64,000 nucleotides of DNA from Chitinophagaceae bacterium (GTDB taxonomy: Bacteria; Bacteroidota; Bacteroidia; Chitinophagales; Chitinophagaceae). Location: assembly GCA_016719165.1 (NCBI GenBank), contig JADKAJ010000006.1, positions 67,903 to 131,902 on the forward strand, in the 5' to 3' direction. The translations under genes were made by a program, and so were the position numbers. The notes below the pieces were generated by a model that saw only the letters and a list, made by a program, of their open reading frames with translations, was not told where the DNA came from and did no database searches. Within the stretch, counting starts at the first letter, position 1, and each line of letters opens with the position of its first letter. Positions 34,550-44,209 of this stretch are shown here, piece after piece.

Positions 34550-36078
34550 GCCGTAACTTTTTTATTTTCGAGTTGTTCAACAGTTGCCAGCACTCCATTA
34601 GTTATCATATCCTGCAGTTGCTCCTGTACGGCCTGCAGAAAGCCGGGTAATTTGGTCAGATCAATCTCCCACAGCTCTTCATTGGCCATTATTTCAGCAG
34701 CGGCTTCAATCGCATTGCCGTTATTCCAAACTTTGTAAAAATACTCCGCTGCATCATCTTTTATTTCGTATTCATCCCGGTGACCATCAGGGCTGTTTCT
34801 TTCACCATAATACTTAGTACCGGCTTTTTTGGTCACTTTCATATACAGCAGGTAAGCGGCAAAGCCAGTGGCCATATGCATGGGAACAGTACTGTGTAAC
34901 TCATAATGCCTTTGCAACAGTGGCATATTCCGCATTTTCATTTTGGAAGTGAATTGAACGGTAATACTTTGCCACTGGTGGTCTATAAAGGGATTGCCGA
35001 AACGTTCGAATGTGCTGTTGGCGAAATCAGTTTTTACTTTTTCGTCTATGGTATATGGAATAGCCGGCGCTATTTCTTTATGCATGAGTTCTTTGGTGAA
35101 AGCCCCGTAAACAGGATGCAGTACTGCTTCCCTGGTAATATTGAAACCACAGAGAAAGGCTGTGCCGCAATTGAAAGTATGTGTTCCATTCAGCAACCGC
35201 AGCTTTAATTCTTTGAACAGGGTAATATCCGGCGCAATGATAACCGCTTTATCCACTTTGCAAAAAGACAACACCTCTTTTACTTTATCATCCCCTTCAA
35301 TGGCCCAGAGCCGGAATACTTCGCTCATTGTCATCAGCTCATCCTGGTAGCCCAAAGCAGTTTCAATTTTTTTGGAATCTGCTGCATTGGGTTTGCCGGG
35401 AACGATACGGTCTACCAGTGAATTGCAGAATGTATTATGATTCTCCAGCCATTCGATGAATTTATAATCAAGGTTATTACGATGGGCCAGTTCAAGTACA
35501 ATGCCCTCCAGTTTGGTGCCATTGTCAGTGATCAGTTCAGTTGGCACTATCACAATTCCGCTTTCATGACTTCCGTTGAATGCTTTGAACCGTTCGTACA
35601 AAAAGGCCAACAGCTTGCCGGGGAAGGAGACCGGCGGTTCATTAGTGATATCGTCCTGCACCAGTTGAATACCCACTTCTGTTGTGTTGGAGAAAACGAT
35701 CTTCATTTCAGGATTATAGGCACATTCCAAAATTCTTTTCCATTCTGTTTTAGCACTCAGTACCCTGCTGACGGATGCATTGATAATATTTTCTTCCACC
35801 GTTTTCCCATTCTCCACACCGCGGACACAAACCGTATAGAGACCATCCTGCCTGTCGAATGCACTGCTGTCACTGTCTGTAGATTTTACCACCACAATTC
35901 TTCCATTGAATAGGCCTTGCTTGTTGGCTTTATCAATAAAATAATCCGGTAAAGCCCTGAGTAAAACACCAGTGCCGAATTGCAATACCTTTTCAGGCAA
36001 CTCAAATATTTTTTCATCCGGGATATCTAATCCCTGCTTTGCTTCAATCTGCCTGATAGCATTTTTAGATAATTGCAT
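34546..36078 (-). CDS. uxaB: Tagaturonate reductase (altronate oxidoreductase)
   Basis: 510 residues of the polyol (mannitol) dehydrogenase family. It reduces tagaturonate to altronate with NADH. Motifs include VLQFGTGVLLRALPDYFIDKAN (Rossmann start), IVFSNTTEVG, VPTELITDNG, NSLVDRIVPGKP and the catalytic-region LLNGTHTFNCGTAFLCG. It lies 2 bp downstream of the pectinesterase and overlaps uxaA by 4 bp. Confidence 0.94.
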   Translation of the reverse strand: MQLSKNAIRQIEAKQGLDIPDEKIFELPEKVLQFGTGVLLRALPDYFIDKANKQGLFNGRIVVVKSTDSDSSAFDRQDGLYTVCVRGVENGKTVEENIINASVSRVLSAKTEWKRILECAYNPEMKIVFSNTTEVGIQLVQDDITNEPPVSFPGKLLAFLYERFKAFNGSHESGIVIVPTELITDNGTKLEGIVLELAHRNNLDYKFIEWLENHNTFCNSLVDRIVPGKPNAADSKKIETALGYQDELMTMSEVFRLWAIEGDDKVKEVLSFCKVDKAVIIAPDITLFKELKLRLLNGTHTFNCGTAFLCGFNITREAVLHPVYGAFTKELMHKEIAPAIPYTIDEKVKTDFANSTFERFGNPFIDHQWQSITVQFTSKMKMRNMPLLQRHYELHSTVPMHMATGFAAYLLYMKVTKKAGTKYYGERNSPDGHRDEYEIKDDAAEYFYKVWNNGNAIEAAAEIMANEELWEIDLTKLPGFLQAVQEQLQDMITNGVLATVEQLENKKVTA

Positions 36079-36080
36079 AA

Positions 36081-37121
36081 TCAGTTTTTTTCGGGATTCC
36101 AGCGGTTGCCGAAAACCCAGTTAACAGTTATATCACCTGCTTTCACAGCGGCCGGAAGATTATTGCTGTACCATTTGAAATCATTTCCGCCTTCCCGGTG
36201 ACAGTTGTAATAATATATTCTTTCACCCCAGTTAATTACGTTGTTCGTTGGCACACGGTAAATAGGAGTGTCCTTCATATTTTTTGCGAATGCACAGTTG
36301 ATGAGATAGAACTGTGCTTCCCGGTGGTAACGGCCGAGCATAAACCCATCATAGCCGGTGAACTTACAATTCAGCAACACGGTTTTTGAATCTTCATTCC
36401 CTGAGCCATCATGCCAGATCGCTGCGGGCCCTGTATGTGTGATGAATTCACAATTCTCTGCCCAGGCCCAGCCACGGGGACAATAAAAGTCAACGCCGCC
36501 TTCTATAATACAATCCTTGAAATACCACATGCCGTTCATGGTTTCCCATGGGCTCACGGTATCACCGCCAAAAGATCTGAAACGACAGTGCACGGCTTTC
36601 AACTTTGTCGCCATATTCATGGTACGTAAGGCCATCTGGTGACCATCTTTTCTTAGTTTCCTTTCTTTATTTTTTGAAGTATCTGAAGCACACCAGATCG
36701 TTCTTTCTGTAAAATCAAAACCATAGTTATTGGTGATAGTGAGGTTTTTCAGCGTAATGTCATTAGCCCCGATATTCATTGTAGCAACACCCCAGTCATC
36801 TGTATGGCTGCAACGCCATTCATCTCTTGCAATAGAAGCGATAATGATAGTCTTTTCCCGGTCTTCACCTTCGAAAATGATATTTGCTTTTTCGATATAG
36901 ATCTTTTCAGCGTAGGTTCCTTTCTTTATATAAATCGTTCTTGGGGTAGCAGATGAGTCAGGCAGACTGTTAATTGCACCCTGTACCGATTTATAATCAC
37001 CGCTGCCATCCGCTGCCACCGTAATCCTATTTACTGAGGAAGAGGATTGTGCCACTGCACAGGCTTGTAACATCAGCAGTACTGAAATTAAAAAGATACT
37101 TGTATTTGATCTTACTCTCAT
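36081..37121 (-). CDS. Pectinesterase-like protein (divergent CE8)
   Basis: 346 residues with a signal peptide (to about 24) and a pectinesterase beta-helix. It begins TVAADGSGDYKSVQGAINSLPD and AEKIYIEKANIIFEGEDREKT. The canonical active-site strings are altered. GTDFIFG becomes GGVDFYCPRG (aspartate kept) and LGRPWR becomes LGRYHREAQF. It may remove methyl groups from galacturonan, as typical CE8 enzymes do, but a different substrate (e.g. another ester) is possible. Overlaps the GH28 gene by 4 bp. Confidence 0.8.
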   Translation of the reverse strand: MRVRSNTSIFLISVLLMLQACAVAQSSSSVNRITVAADGSGDYKSVQGAINSLPDSSATPRTIYIKKGTYAEKIYIEKANIIFEGEDREKTIIIASIARDEWRCSHTDDWGVATMNIGANDITLKNLTITNNYGFDFTERTIWCASDTSKNKERKLRKDGHQMALRTMNMATKLKAVHCRFRSFGGDTVSPWETMNGMWYFKDCIIEGGVDFYCPRGWAWAENCEFITHTGPAAIWHDGSGNEDSKTVLLNCKFTGYDGFMLGRYHREAQFYLINCAFAKNMKDTPIYRVPTNNVINWGERIYYYNCHREGGNDFKWYSNNLPAAVKAGDITVNWVFGNRWNPEKN

Positions 37122-40100
37122 TTAGCTTGTTTTAACAACCATTGTACCCATTCTTCTGCTGCTTTGTAATTTTGAAAATCGGCAGGCAATTTTCTTCCAT
37201 CTAAATACTCGTTGTAGATCCATGGATCACCAAGGGCAAACACTGTTCCTTTGCCATACTTTGCAACTGCCATTACATTGTCATCTCCGTTCTTTACAAT
37301 GGTCACGGCTGGTGCTGTTATGTTCAGGCTGCTGTATTCTTTCACATATAATTTCCAGTCAGACTTAAAAACAGGATTTCCAGTTCCGGTCATCACCACT
37401 CCCTGTTCAAACTGATCGTTCTGTACCCGGTTCTTACTGTCTTCATTGAACTGTATTCCAAATTTCCGGGCCAGCAGGTTGAAGTTTTTAAATTCTGCAT
37501 TGCCAGCATCATTACTGAGGAGTACTAATACTCCGCCTTCTTTCACCCAATTGCTGATAGTAATTGCATCCTTTCCATTCAGGAAGCGGGGTGTTTCTGT
37601 TTCTTTATCTGTATCCGGGTCTACCATGATATAAATAGAAGCTCCCTTTAGTGTAGCACTGGTCGGTAATTTTTCCAGGGATCTTGTTTTTGCGCCATAC
37701 TTTGTAAAAATATCACCCAGCATGGCATAGCCACTGTTGGTTTTATCTTCCCAGGTATAATGCCAGCGGATGGGTGTGCCGGTGATGTCTTTTTTCCACT
37801 CGTTGTTAAAATAATAATCGAGTAAAACGGTTTTCCCCCTGGCGATATTTTGGGTTTCGTTCAGTTCCATTTCAGCCGCACATTTAATGAATGCACCTAT
37901 TCCTTTAGGGTCATTTACTATTACCGGCTCACTCATATAGTAGGCAAAGCTGCCGTCACGGTAAGGTTTACCACCGAGACCAGACACAGCAACGGTTCCT
38001 TTGAGGTTTACCTGGCCGTTGGCATCAGTTTCAATAAATTCTTTAATGATACCGCGGTATGCCTGTTTGGCATGATCCAAATAAGCACCGGGGAGATAAC
38101 CTTTCCTGGCGCCTTTGGCAAAAGTATATGCCAACATACTGGAGGCAGATGCTTCTACATAGTTCTTAGGTTCATTGGGCATATTGGGAACGTCATACCA
38201 TAACCCTGTTTTATTATCCTGCACTTTTCTAACCGCAATAGCAAAGCGATGCAAAATGGCGATCAGTTCAGCTCTTTTAGGATGATTGGCCGGAAAATGA
38301 TCCAGCACATCTACCAATGCCATTCCATACCAGCCCAAACTTCTTCCCCAGAAGTTAGGAGATTGCCCGGTTGTTTTATCAGCCCATTGCTGTGCTTTAC
38401 TTTCATCCCATCCATGATACAGCAGTCCTGTCTTTTTATCATACGCATGCTTCTCCATCAGGATAAATTGGCTGGCTATATCATTGAAGGCAGAATCTTC
38501 ATGAAAAAGTTTGGCGTACTCAGCGTAAAAGGGCTGACCCATGTACAAGCCATCCAGCCACATCTGGTACGGGTATATTTTTTTATGCCAGAATCCACCT
38601 TCCGAAGTGCGGGGATGAGTTCTTAATTGATTGCGCAGCAGGTCTGCCGCTTTCTTATATTTTTCTTTCCCGGTAACCTGGAACAAAAACAATAATAATT
38701 TCCCATTATTGATATGGTCAATATTATACTCATCGGGTCGGTATCCTTTAATGCTGCCATCAGGCTGCACATAGAAATCCATACTTTTCTGGATATAGTT
38801 AAACCACTTACCATCACCTGTAGCAGCCCATACAGCACGGATGCCTTTGAGTATAACTCCCTGGTCGTATCTCCATTTGGCAGCTTTATCTCCTGCCAGG
38901 ATAAATGAATCAGGCCATTGTTTCATGGCTGTTTCTGAGATGCGTTCACTCCATTTTTCATTTGGAGAAGGAGCGGAGCTGACAGAAACGGTGCTTTTTT
39001 CTGTCGCACCCAGTTCGTACTTTATATTTTCCTTTGCTTTGGACGCATCGGTATTTTTTATATTGATAGTATTGCTTCTTTCTCCGTTGATACGGAATAG
39101 CAGTTCTGCATTTTCTTTATAAGTGATATTATCAAATACCAGTTTATCGCTGTGCACAATATCAATAACCGGGTTTGTTTCTTCACTGATGATTTTGATG
39201 TTCCTGAATGTAATGCCAGAAGCTTCCTGTACATCAATTCCTTTGTACGCCTGCAGCACCATATTTTCCAGTATAATATCTTTTACATGCATTTCCGGGA
39301 GTCCTCGTACAAAAATTCCTTTTTCTGCACCATTACAGTAAACATTACTGATGTAAAAGTTTTTGAAAACAGGAGTGGTCTCATCCACCGGTTTGAATTC
39401 TACTTTGGGTAATACTCTTTTTTCGCCTGCCAGGGGAATGGGATCTTTCGCTGCATAATACATATCGAACAGGATCGCTTCTCCCGGAATATCTTTCATA
39501 TAAATGTCTTTGATAAAGATATTTTCCACCACACCGCCACGTCCTCTTGTGGTTTTAAACCGAAGGCCGATATCAGCACCAATAAAAGTGCAGTTACTGA
39601 CGTAAATATTTTTAGCGCCACCACTCATTTCGCTACCAATTACAAAACCTCCATGCGAGGAATAAACCGTACATCCCCTGATAATAACATCCTGGGTGGG
39701 CATTCCTCTTTTTCTACCTTCAGCATCACGACCACTTTTTATGCAAAGGGCATCGTCACCAACATCGAATACGGAATTTTCGATCAACACATTTTTGCAG
39801 CTCTCTACGTCAATACCATCCCCATTCTGCGCATACCAGGGATTTTTAACAGTAATATTTCTTACTGTCAAATGTTCACTCATCAACGGGTGCAGGCACC
39901 AGGCCGGTGAGTTTTGAAAAGTTACTCCTTCCAGCAGTATGTATTTACAGTTTGTAAGCAGCAACAGGTTTGGACGGAGAAAATCTTTGATACTGTCATA
40001 AAAGGAAGCATCTTTTTCCGGGCTGATAACACCGGGATTGGATAGTTTTGAACCTTTCAGTGTTTTTTCGGTTGGGTACCATGTTTTTTTATCGTCACTA

Positions 40101-40618
40101 AGCACACCACCGGACGCTACCAGTTTTTTCCACTGGCTTTCGTTAAGCTTATCTTTCTTCACCATTCTCCAGGCATCACCATTGCCGTCAATGATTCCTT
40201 TACCGGTGATGGCAATATTGCTTGCATTTGTTGCAGAAATAGGAGACTGGTTCCGCATCTGCGGTAATCCTTCCCAGTTGGCTTCCACCAGCGGGTATTC
40301 ATTAAAATCTCTGGTGAACAACAAGGTTGCCCCATTTGCTAAATGAAGATTGATATTACTTTTAAGAACAACCGGGCCCGTTAACCACAGACCAGCCGGA
40401 ACCAATACAACACCCCCACCTTTTTTGGCCTGGGCATCAATAGCTGCATTAATGATTTTTGTATTGAGTGTATATCCATCAGGAACTGCACCGAATTTTA
40501 AAATGTCTGCTGTGTCTTTTTTGAATTTCGGAGAGATAACAACAGGTAATTTTCCCTGCTGGGCAATGGAACTTGTACCTATTGCAAGGACGCTAAGTAT
40601 GAATAATAATTTTTTCAT
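37118..40618 (-). CDS. GH28 - GH105 - DUF4350-like three-domain protein
   Basis: 1166 residues with a signal peptide. Residues 25-535 form a GH28 polygalacturonase beta-helix with NGDGIDVESCKNV, GDDALCIKSG, SSHGGFVIGSE and LRFKTTRGRGG holding the catalytic Asp/His set. Residues 560-915 form a GH105 unsaturated galacturonyl hydrolase ((alpha/alpha)6) with MWLDGLYMGQPFYAEY, FWGRSLGWYGMALVD and YVEASASSML. Residues 920-1166 (ISNWVKEGGVLVLLSNDAGN, GTVFALGDPWIYNEYL) resemble the DUF4350/GATase-like tail of GH105 proteins. The enzyme should cut galacturonan and then trim the unsaturated end produced by pectate lyase. First gene of the unit leading to kduI, and overlapped by the pectinesterase. Confidence 0.88.
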   Translation of the reverse strand: MKKLLFILSVLAIGTSSIAQQGKLPVVISPKFKKDTADILKFGAVPDGYTLNTKIINAAIDAQAKKGGGVVLVPAGLWLTGPVVLKSNINLHLANGATLLFTRDFNEYPLVEANWEGLPQMRNQSPISATNASNIAITGKGIIDGNGDAWRMVKKDKLNESQWKKLVASGGVLSDDKKTWYPTEKTLKGSKLSNPGVISPEKDASFYDSIKDFLRPNLLLLTNCKYILLEGVTFQNSPAWCLHPLMSEHLTVRNITVKNPWYAQNGDGIDVESCKNVLIENSVFDVGDDALCIKSGRDAEGRKRGMPTQDVIIRGCTVYSSHGGFVIGSEMSGGAKNIYVSNCTFIGADIGLRFKTTRGRGGVVENIFIKDIYMKDIPGEAILFDMYYAAKDPIPLAGEKRVLPKVEFKPVDETTPVFKNFYISNVYCNGAEKGIFVRGLPEMHVKDIILENMVLQAYKGIDVQEASGITFRNIKIISEETNPVIDIVHSDKLVFDNITYKENAELLFRINGERSNTINIKNTDASKAKENIKYELGATEKSTVSVSSAPSPNEKWSERISETAMKQWPDSFILAGDKAAKWRYDQGVILKGIRAVWAATGDGKWFNYIQKSMDFYVQPDGSIKGYRPDEYNIDHINNGKLLLFLFQVTGKEKYKKAADLLRNQLRTHPRTSEGGFWHKKIYPYQMWLDGLYMGQPFYAEYAKLFHEDSAFNDIASQFILMEKHAYDKKTGLLYHGWDESKAQQWADKTTGQSPNFWGRSLGWYGMALVDVLDHFPANHPKRAELIAILHRFAIAVRKVQDNKTGLWYDVPNMPNEPKNYVEASASSMLAYTFAKGARKGYLPGAYLDHAKQAYRGIIKEFIETDANGQVNLKGTVAVSGLGGKPYRDGSFAYYMSEPVIVNDPKGIGAFIKCAAEMELNETQNIARGKTVLLDYYFNNEWKKDITGTPIRWHYTWEDKTNSGYAMLGDIFTKYGAKTRSLEKLPTSATLKGASIYIMVDPDTDKETETPRFLNGKDAITISNWVKEGGVLVLLSNDAGNAEFKNFNLLARKFGIQFNEDSKNRVQNDQFEQGVVMTGTGNPVFKSDWKLYVKEYSSLNITAPAVTIVKNGDDNVMAVAKYGKGTVFALGDPWIYNEYLDGRKLPADFQNYKAAEEWVQWLLKQAK

Positions 40619-40697
40619 CAGGCAAACATGCTTTTTACAGCTTTTTTGTTATACAAGTCTAACCAGATATTGTCTGTTAATCAACGAATTGCATTCC

Positions 40698-40725
40698 TTT
40701 ATTTACGCAATCGTTACCGGGAACG
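40698..40725 (-). promoter_or_regulatory. LacI operator-like site upstream of GH28-GH105
   Basis: Dyad CGTTACCGGGAACG (40712-40725) with one mismatched pair. On the minus strand the flank continues as GATTGCGTAAATAAA, shared with the other two sites. It lies 80 bp from the gene start. Confidence 0.75.
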
Positions 40726-40760
40726 GTATCGGTTTGCGGGCAGGTTTTTACAAGTTATTC

Positions 40761-41189
40761 TTACCCCATTTTCACAGCCTGCCGGGCCAGTAATTTCCAT
40801 TGGCCACCCTGCTTTTGCCAAACTAAAATAATCCTCAACTGAACATCACCGGGCTTGCCACTATCATTGGTTTTTGCTTTTAAAATATGACGGACAATGG
40901 CTGTTTTACCACTAACACTGATGGACTGCTCAGTAAGATCGATTGTTACAAAATCGGAATTCCCGTTTATGATATTGCTTACAAACGAATTCTTGTCTTC
41001 TACTTTGCCGCCGCTATGACCATAGCTTAATTTTTCGGCTACTAATTTTTCCAATTCAGTTTTATTTGCATCGATCATCGCCATCCGAAGTTTTTCCACT
41101 GCAGAAGCAACGGCTTTTTCCTGTTTGCTTTGTGCAGCAGCAACAGACACGATAAAAATCAGCAGGGCAGATACAATGAGTTTTTTCAT
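40761..41189 (-). CDS. Secreted NTF2-like (DUF4440/SnoaL-type) small protein
   Basis: 142 residues: signal peptide MKKLIVSALLIFIVSVAAAQ, then a helix (SAVEKLRMAMIDANKTELEKLVAEKLSYGHSGG) and a curved sheet ending VWQKQGGQWKLLARQAVK. This matches NTF2-fold DUF4440 proteins that often sit in Bacteroidota glycan loci. No catalytic residues can be named. It is last in the SusC-led unit, 2 bp behind the oxidoreductase gene. Confidence 0.75.
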   Translation of the reverse strand: MKKLIVSALLIFIVSVAAAQSKQEKAVASAVEKLRMAMIDANKTELEKLVAEKLSYGHSGGKVEDKNSFVSNIINGNSDFVTIDLTEQSISVSGKTAIVRHILKAKTNDSGKPGDVQLRIILVWQKQGGQWKLLARQAVKMG

Positions 41190-41191
41190 AC

Positions 41192-42586
41192 TTAAAATCG
41201 TTTAGCCATTGGTATAAGGTCTGTGAGTTCAGTAATTTTCACCGGTCTTTTTAATGCAATACTTTTCCTGGCAGCTATACCAATGAGAATTGACATAGCC
41301 CCTTCTCTTGTTCCTGCCATTACATTATGCGGATTATCATTTTTGTCCACAAAGATCCTGCGCTGCATTCTTATGTCACCACCACCATGACCACCTTTTA
41401 TTTTCGGAGTAGTGAATATCTCATAATTCTTTTTGAAATTATCCATCACCATAATTTCCCTGAATTCTCCCGGTATGGCATCATCGGCATTGCTCATTTC
41501 CATGGCATGGCGGTTGGCCTGGTCATCAGCTGTTTTTTGTAAGTATGGTATATCTTCCCATGTTTCTATTCTGCCATCGGTTCCGTTAAAGGCGATCTGC
41601 CATCCTTCATAAGGAGAGTAAGTGGTGAGGGAATAATTGACGACAACACCATTGGCATATACTATCTGTGCACTCATTTTGTCCCAGATATCGATTTCAT
41701 TTCGCCACACACAACCATCCCGCAGGTAACCATCATGCTGTTCATTCTTAACATACAGGTTGGTCAATCTTTCATCTTTTGTGATATCCCAGTAGAATTT
41801 GCAGTTGTCTTTGTGTTCACAGCCACGGCATTTGGTTCCGCGGAAGGAATTATTCTTTCCATAGTGCTCTAACGCACCGTAAGCACTTACTTCCACCGGC
41901 TCACTGTTGAGCCACCAGTTTAATAAATCAAAATGATGGGTGGCCTTATGTACCCAGAGTGAACCGCCTTTGTTTACAAATCCATGCCAGCGGCGGAAAT
42001 AATCAGCACCGTGGTATACATTCAGGTACCAGTTAAAATCAACAGAAGTTACTTTCCCGATCCGTTGTTGTGCCAGCAATTCTTTCAGCTGCATGGCATG
42101 TACACTGTGCCGGTAATTGAAAGCAACGATCACTTTTTTCCCTGTTCTCTTTTCTGCCTCCAGTATTCGTTTGCATTTTATTTCGTCGGTGGTCATGGGT
42201 TTTTCAGTGATCACATCACAACCCATTTCCAGTGCCGTTACGATTTGCTCATCATGTTCTGCATCCACCGTAGTTACAATTACATAATCCGGTTTGGTTG
42301 CTATCAGCATTTGTTTGAAATCAGTATAAGCAGGGCAATTAACATTCATCGTCTGCTTTACATAGGCCATTCTGCCGGGATTGCTATCGCAGAGACCAAC
42401 GAATTCAATGACATCATTAAATGATCTCAGCAAATTACTTCCCCAGAAACCGGAACCACGGTGCCCGGTGCCGACTAAAGCCAATTTTAGTTTCTTACCC
42501 GGCGAGAAAGCAAAGCCTTCAAACGGGTGCAGCATGAGTGCAGTACCCGCAGCGGCAGTATAGCCCAAAAATTTACGACGTTCCAT
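41192..42586 (-). CDS. Gfo/Idh/MocA family oxidoreductase, probably exported
   Basis: 464 residues. The N-terminus MERRKFLGYTAAAGTALML is a Tat signal pattern. The Rossmann domain begins LKLALVGTGHRGSGFWG, with VITEKPM for the catalytic-strand Lys-Pro. A cysteine/histidine group CRGCEHKDNC (about 230) may bind metal. Members include NAD-dependent dehydrogenases and the GH109-type glycosidases. The substrate here is likely a pectin-derived sugar, but is not fixed by sequence. It is not a KduD homologue (wrong family). Confidence 0.82.
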   Translation of the reverse strand: MERRKFLGYTAAAGTALMLHPFEGFAFSPGKKLKLALVGTGHRGSGFWGSNLLRSFNDVIEFVGLCDSNPGRMAYVKQTMNVNCPAYTDFKQMLIATKPDYVIVTTVDAEHDEQIVTALEMGCDVITEKPMTTDEIKCKRILEAEKRTGKKVIVAFNYRHSVHAMQLKELLAQQRIGKVTSVDFNWYLNVYHGADYFRRWHGFVNKGGSLWVHKATHHFDLLNWWLNSEPVEVSAYGALEHYGKNNSFRGTKCRGCEHKDNCKFYWDITKDERLTNLYVKNEQHDGYLRDGCVWRNEIDIWDKMSAQIVYANGVVVNYSLTTYSPYEGWQIAFNGTDGRIETWEDIPYLQKTADDQANRHAMEMSNADDAIPGEFREIMVMDNFKKNYEIFTTPKIKGGHGGGDIRMQRRIFVDKNDNPHNVMAGTREGAMSILIGIAARKSIALKRPVKITELTDLIPMAKRF

Positions 42587-42601
42587 ATGCGATCGTTTAT
42601 T

Positions 42602-44209
42602 TTATTGTACAAGTTCAAACCGGAACCAATCCACATCTGTAAAACCTGAATCATTTGTTTTGACTGTTCGGGTACAAAACAACCCCACTTTTGCGCTAAC
42701 CCAGCGGCCGGGTTTGGCCACCAGTTTATCGCCGATATTTTTAAAACTGGTACCGTCTTCACTGTAGCTGAATTCACATACAGCTCCTTTGCCCACTTTC
42801 ACCCGGAAATAAATAGCAGCACCGTTTATTTTATCTCCGTAGATCTGTATTTCTTCTTTGCCTTTGTCAGCATTGCTGCAATGGCTGAATAAAATATAAT
42901 TACCACCTGCTTTTTTTACCAGCGACAGATAAGCATAATCTGCTCCATGAATGATCAAACCGGTCTTTTCTCCTTCGAGTCTTGGTTTGAATGTAAGCTT
43001 AGTTGTTACCATGAACTCCCCGGCAGGGAATTTTTGCATCAGCAGGCTGGGGACATCCCAGTAATTTTTTACGCTGTCCGGAAGCTGCGCAGAGAATAAC
43101 CGTAAATAACCATTTGAAGGAAATGCCCAGTACGGTTTCGGATTCGCCTGCCATTGCCATTGCAATCCTAATTTGGTTGAATTGAATTCATCACTGTCTG
43201 CTACGGTTGTAATGGGATAAGTTTTACCAACATTTGGTTTCTTAAAAACTAATACGGGTTCACCTTTTCCATCTCCATCTTTATCTTCCCCGATCACCGG
43301 CCAGTCGTTTATCCATTTCATCGGTTGTAAATGCACTACTCTTCCATAGGCATCCTTATCCTGGAAATGCAGGAACCAATGCTCTCCGGTTTTGGTATCT
43401 ACCCATGCTCCCTGGTGCGGGCCATTAATGGGAGTTTTGCCCTGGTCCATCACTACTTTTCTTTCATAAGGGCCATAAATATTCTTGCTCCGTAAAATTG
43501 TTTGCCATCCTGTGCTTACACCACCTGCAGGAGCAAAGATGTAATACCAGCCATTGCGTTTATAAAACTTCGGGCCTTCGATTGTCGGGTCATTATCATG
43601 ACCATCATAAACCATCACTGCATCACTGATAACTTTTGTTCCTTCCTTATTTAATTCTTTTACTACAATAATGGATTTAATACCAGCCCGGCTTCCGGCA
43701 TAGGCATGAACGAGATAAACTTTTCCATCATTATCCCAGAGAGGGCAGGGGTCTATCAATCCTTTACCGGCTTCCACCATCACCGGCTCAGACCATGGGC
43801 CAAGAATGTTTTTTGCTTTGATAAGGTAAATACCAAAATCAGGATCGGGGTAGTAAATATAGAATTCATTGTTGTGATAACGGATGCTTGGTGCCCATAC
43901 ACCAGCACCGTGCTGTACTTTGCTGTAATGTTCAATTGGTAACTGTTGTCTTAATGCATGACTGATCAAAGTCCAGTTCACCAGGTCTTTTGAATGAAGA
44001 ATGGGCAATCCCGATGCATGATTAAAGCTGGAAGAAATCATATAGTAATCATCGCCCACCCGTATCGCATCGGGGTCACTGTAGTCGGCATTAATAACAG
44101 GATTTTTATAAGTTCCGTTGCCATTATCCGATACCCAAACCTTTGAAACAGTTTGTGCAATAGTAATATAAGGTGCACTCAATAATAATATGGTCAGCCA
44201 TTTTTTCAT
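42602..44209 (-). CDS. GH43 family glycoside hydrolase with C-terminal lectin-like domain
   Basis: 535 residues with a signal peptide. Residues 30-330 form a five-bladed GH43 propeller: catalytic base Asp in NADYSDPDAIRVG, pKa Asp in GLIDPCPLWDNDGKVY, and acid Glu in TIEGPKFYKRNGWYY. Residues 345-535 (WQANPKPYWAFP, GLIIHGADYAYLSLV, ADVDWFRFEL type strands) match the concanavalin-like C-terminal GH43 module. Probably an arabinofuranosidase or galactosidase that removes pectin side chains. The start overlaps the upstream fusion gene by 4 bp. Confidence 0.88.
   Translation of the reverse strand: MKKWLTILLLSAPYITIAQTVSKVWVSDNGNGTYKNPVINADYSDPDAIRVGDDYYMISSSFNHASGLPILHSKDLVNWTLISHALRQQLPIEHYSKVQHGAGVWAPSIRYHNNEFYIYYPDPDFGIYLIKAKNILGPWSEPVMVEAGKGLIDPCPLWDNDGKVYLVHAYAGSRAGIKSIIVVKELNKEGTKVISDAVMVYDGHDNDPTIEGPKFYKRNGWYYIFAPAGGVSTGWQTILRSKNIYGPYERKVVMDQGKTPINGPHQGAWVDTKTGEHWFLHFQDKDAYGRVVHLQPMKWINDWPVIGEDKDGDGKGEPVLVFKKPNVGKTYPITTVADSDEFNSTKLGLQWQWQANPKPYWAFPSNGYLRLFSAQLPDSVKNYWDVPSLLMQKFPAGEFMVTTKLTFKPRLEGEKTGLIIHGADYAYLSLVKKAGGNYILFSHCSNADKGKEEIQIYGDKINGAAIYFRVKVGKGAVCEFSYSEDGTSFKNIGDKLVAKPGRWVSAKVGLFCTRTVKTNDSGFTDVDWFRFELVQ

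Noticed and set aside
41192..42586. The Gfo/Idh protein as the missing KduD
   Set aside because: KduD is a short-chain dehydrogenase; this is a Gfo/Idh fold with an export signal, so it cannot be assigned that role.
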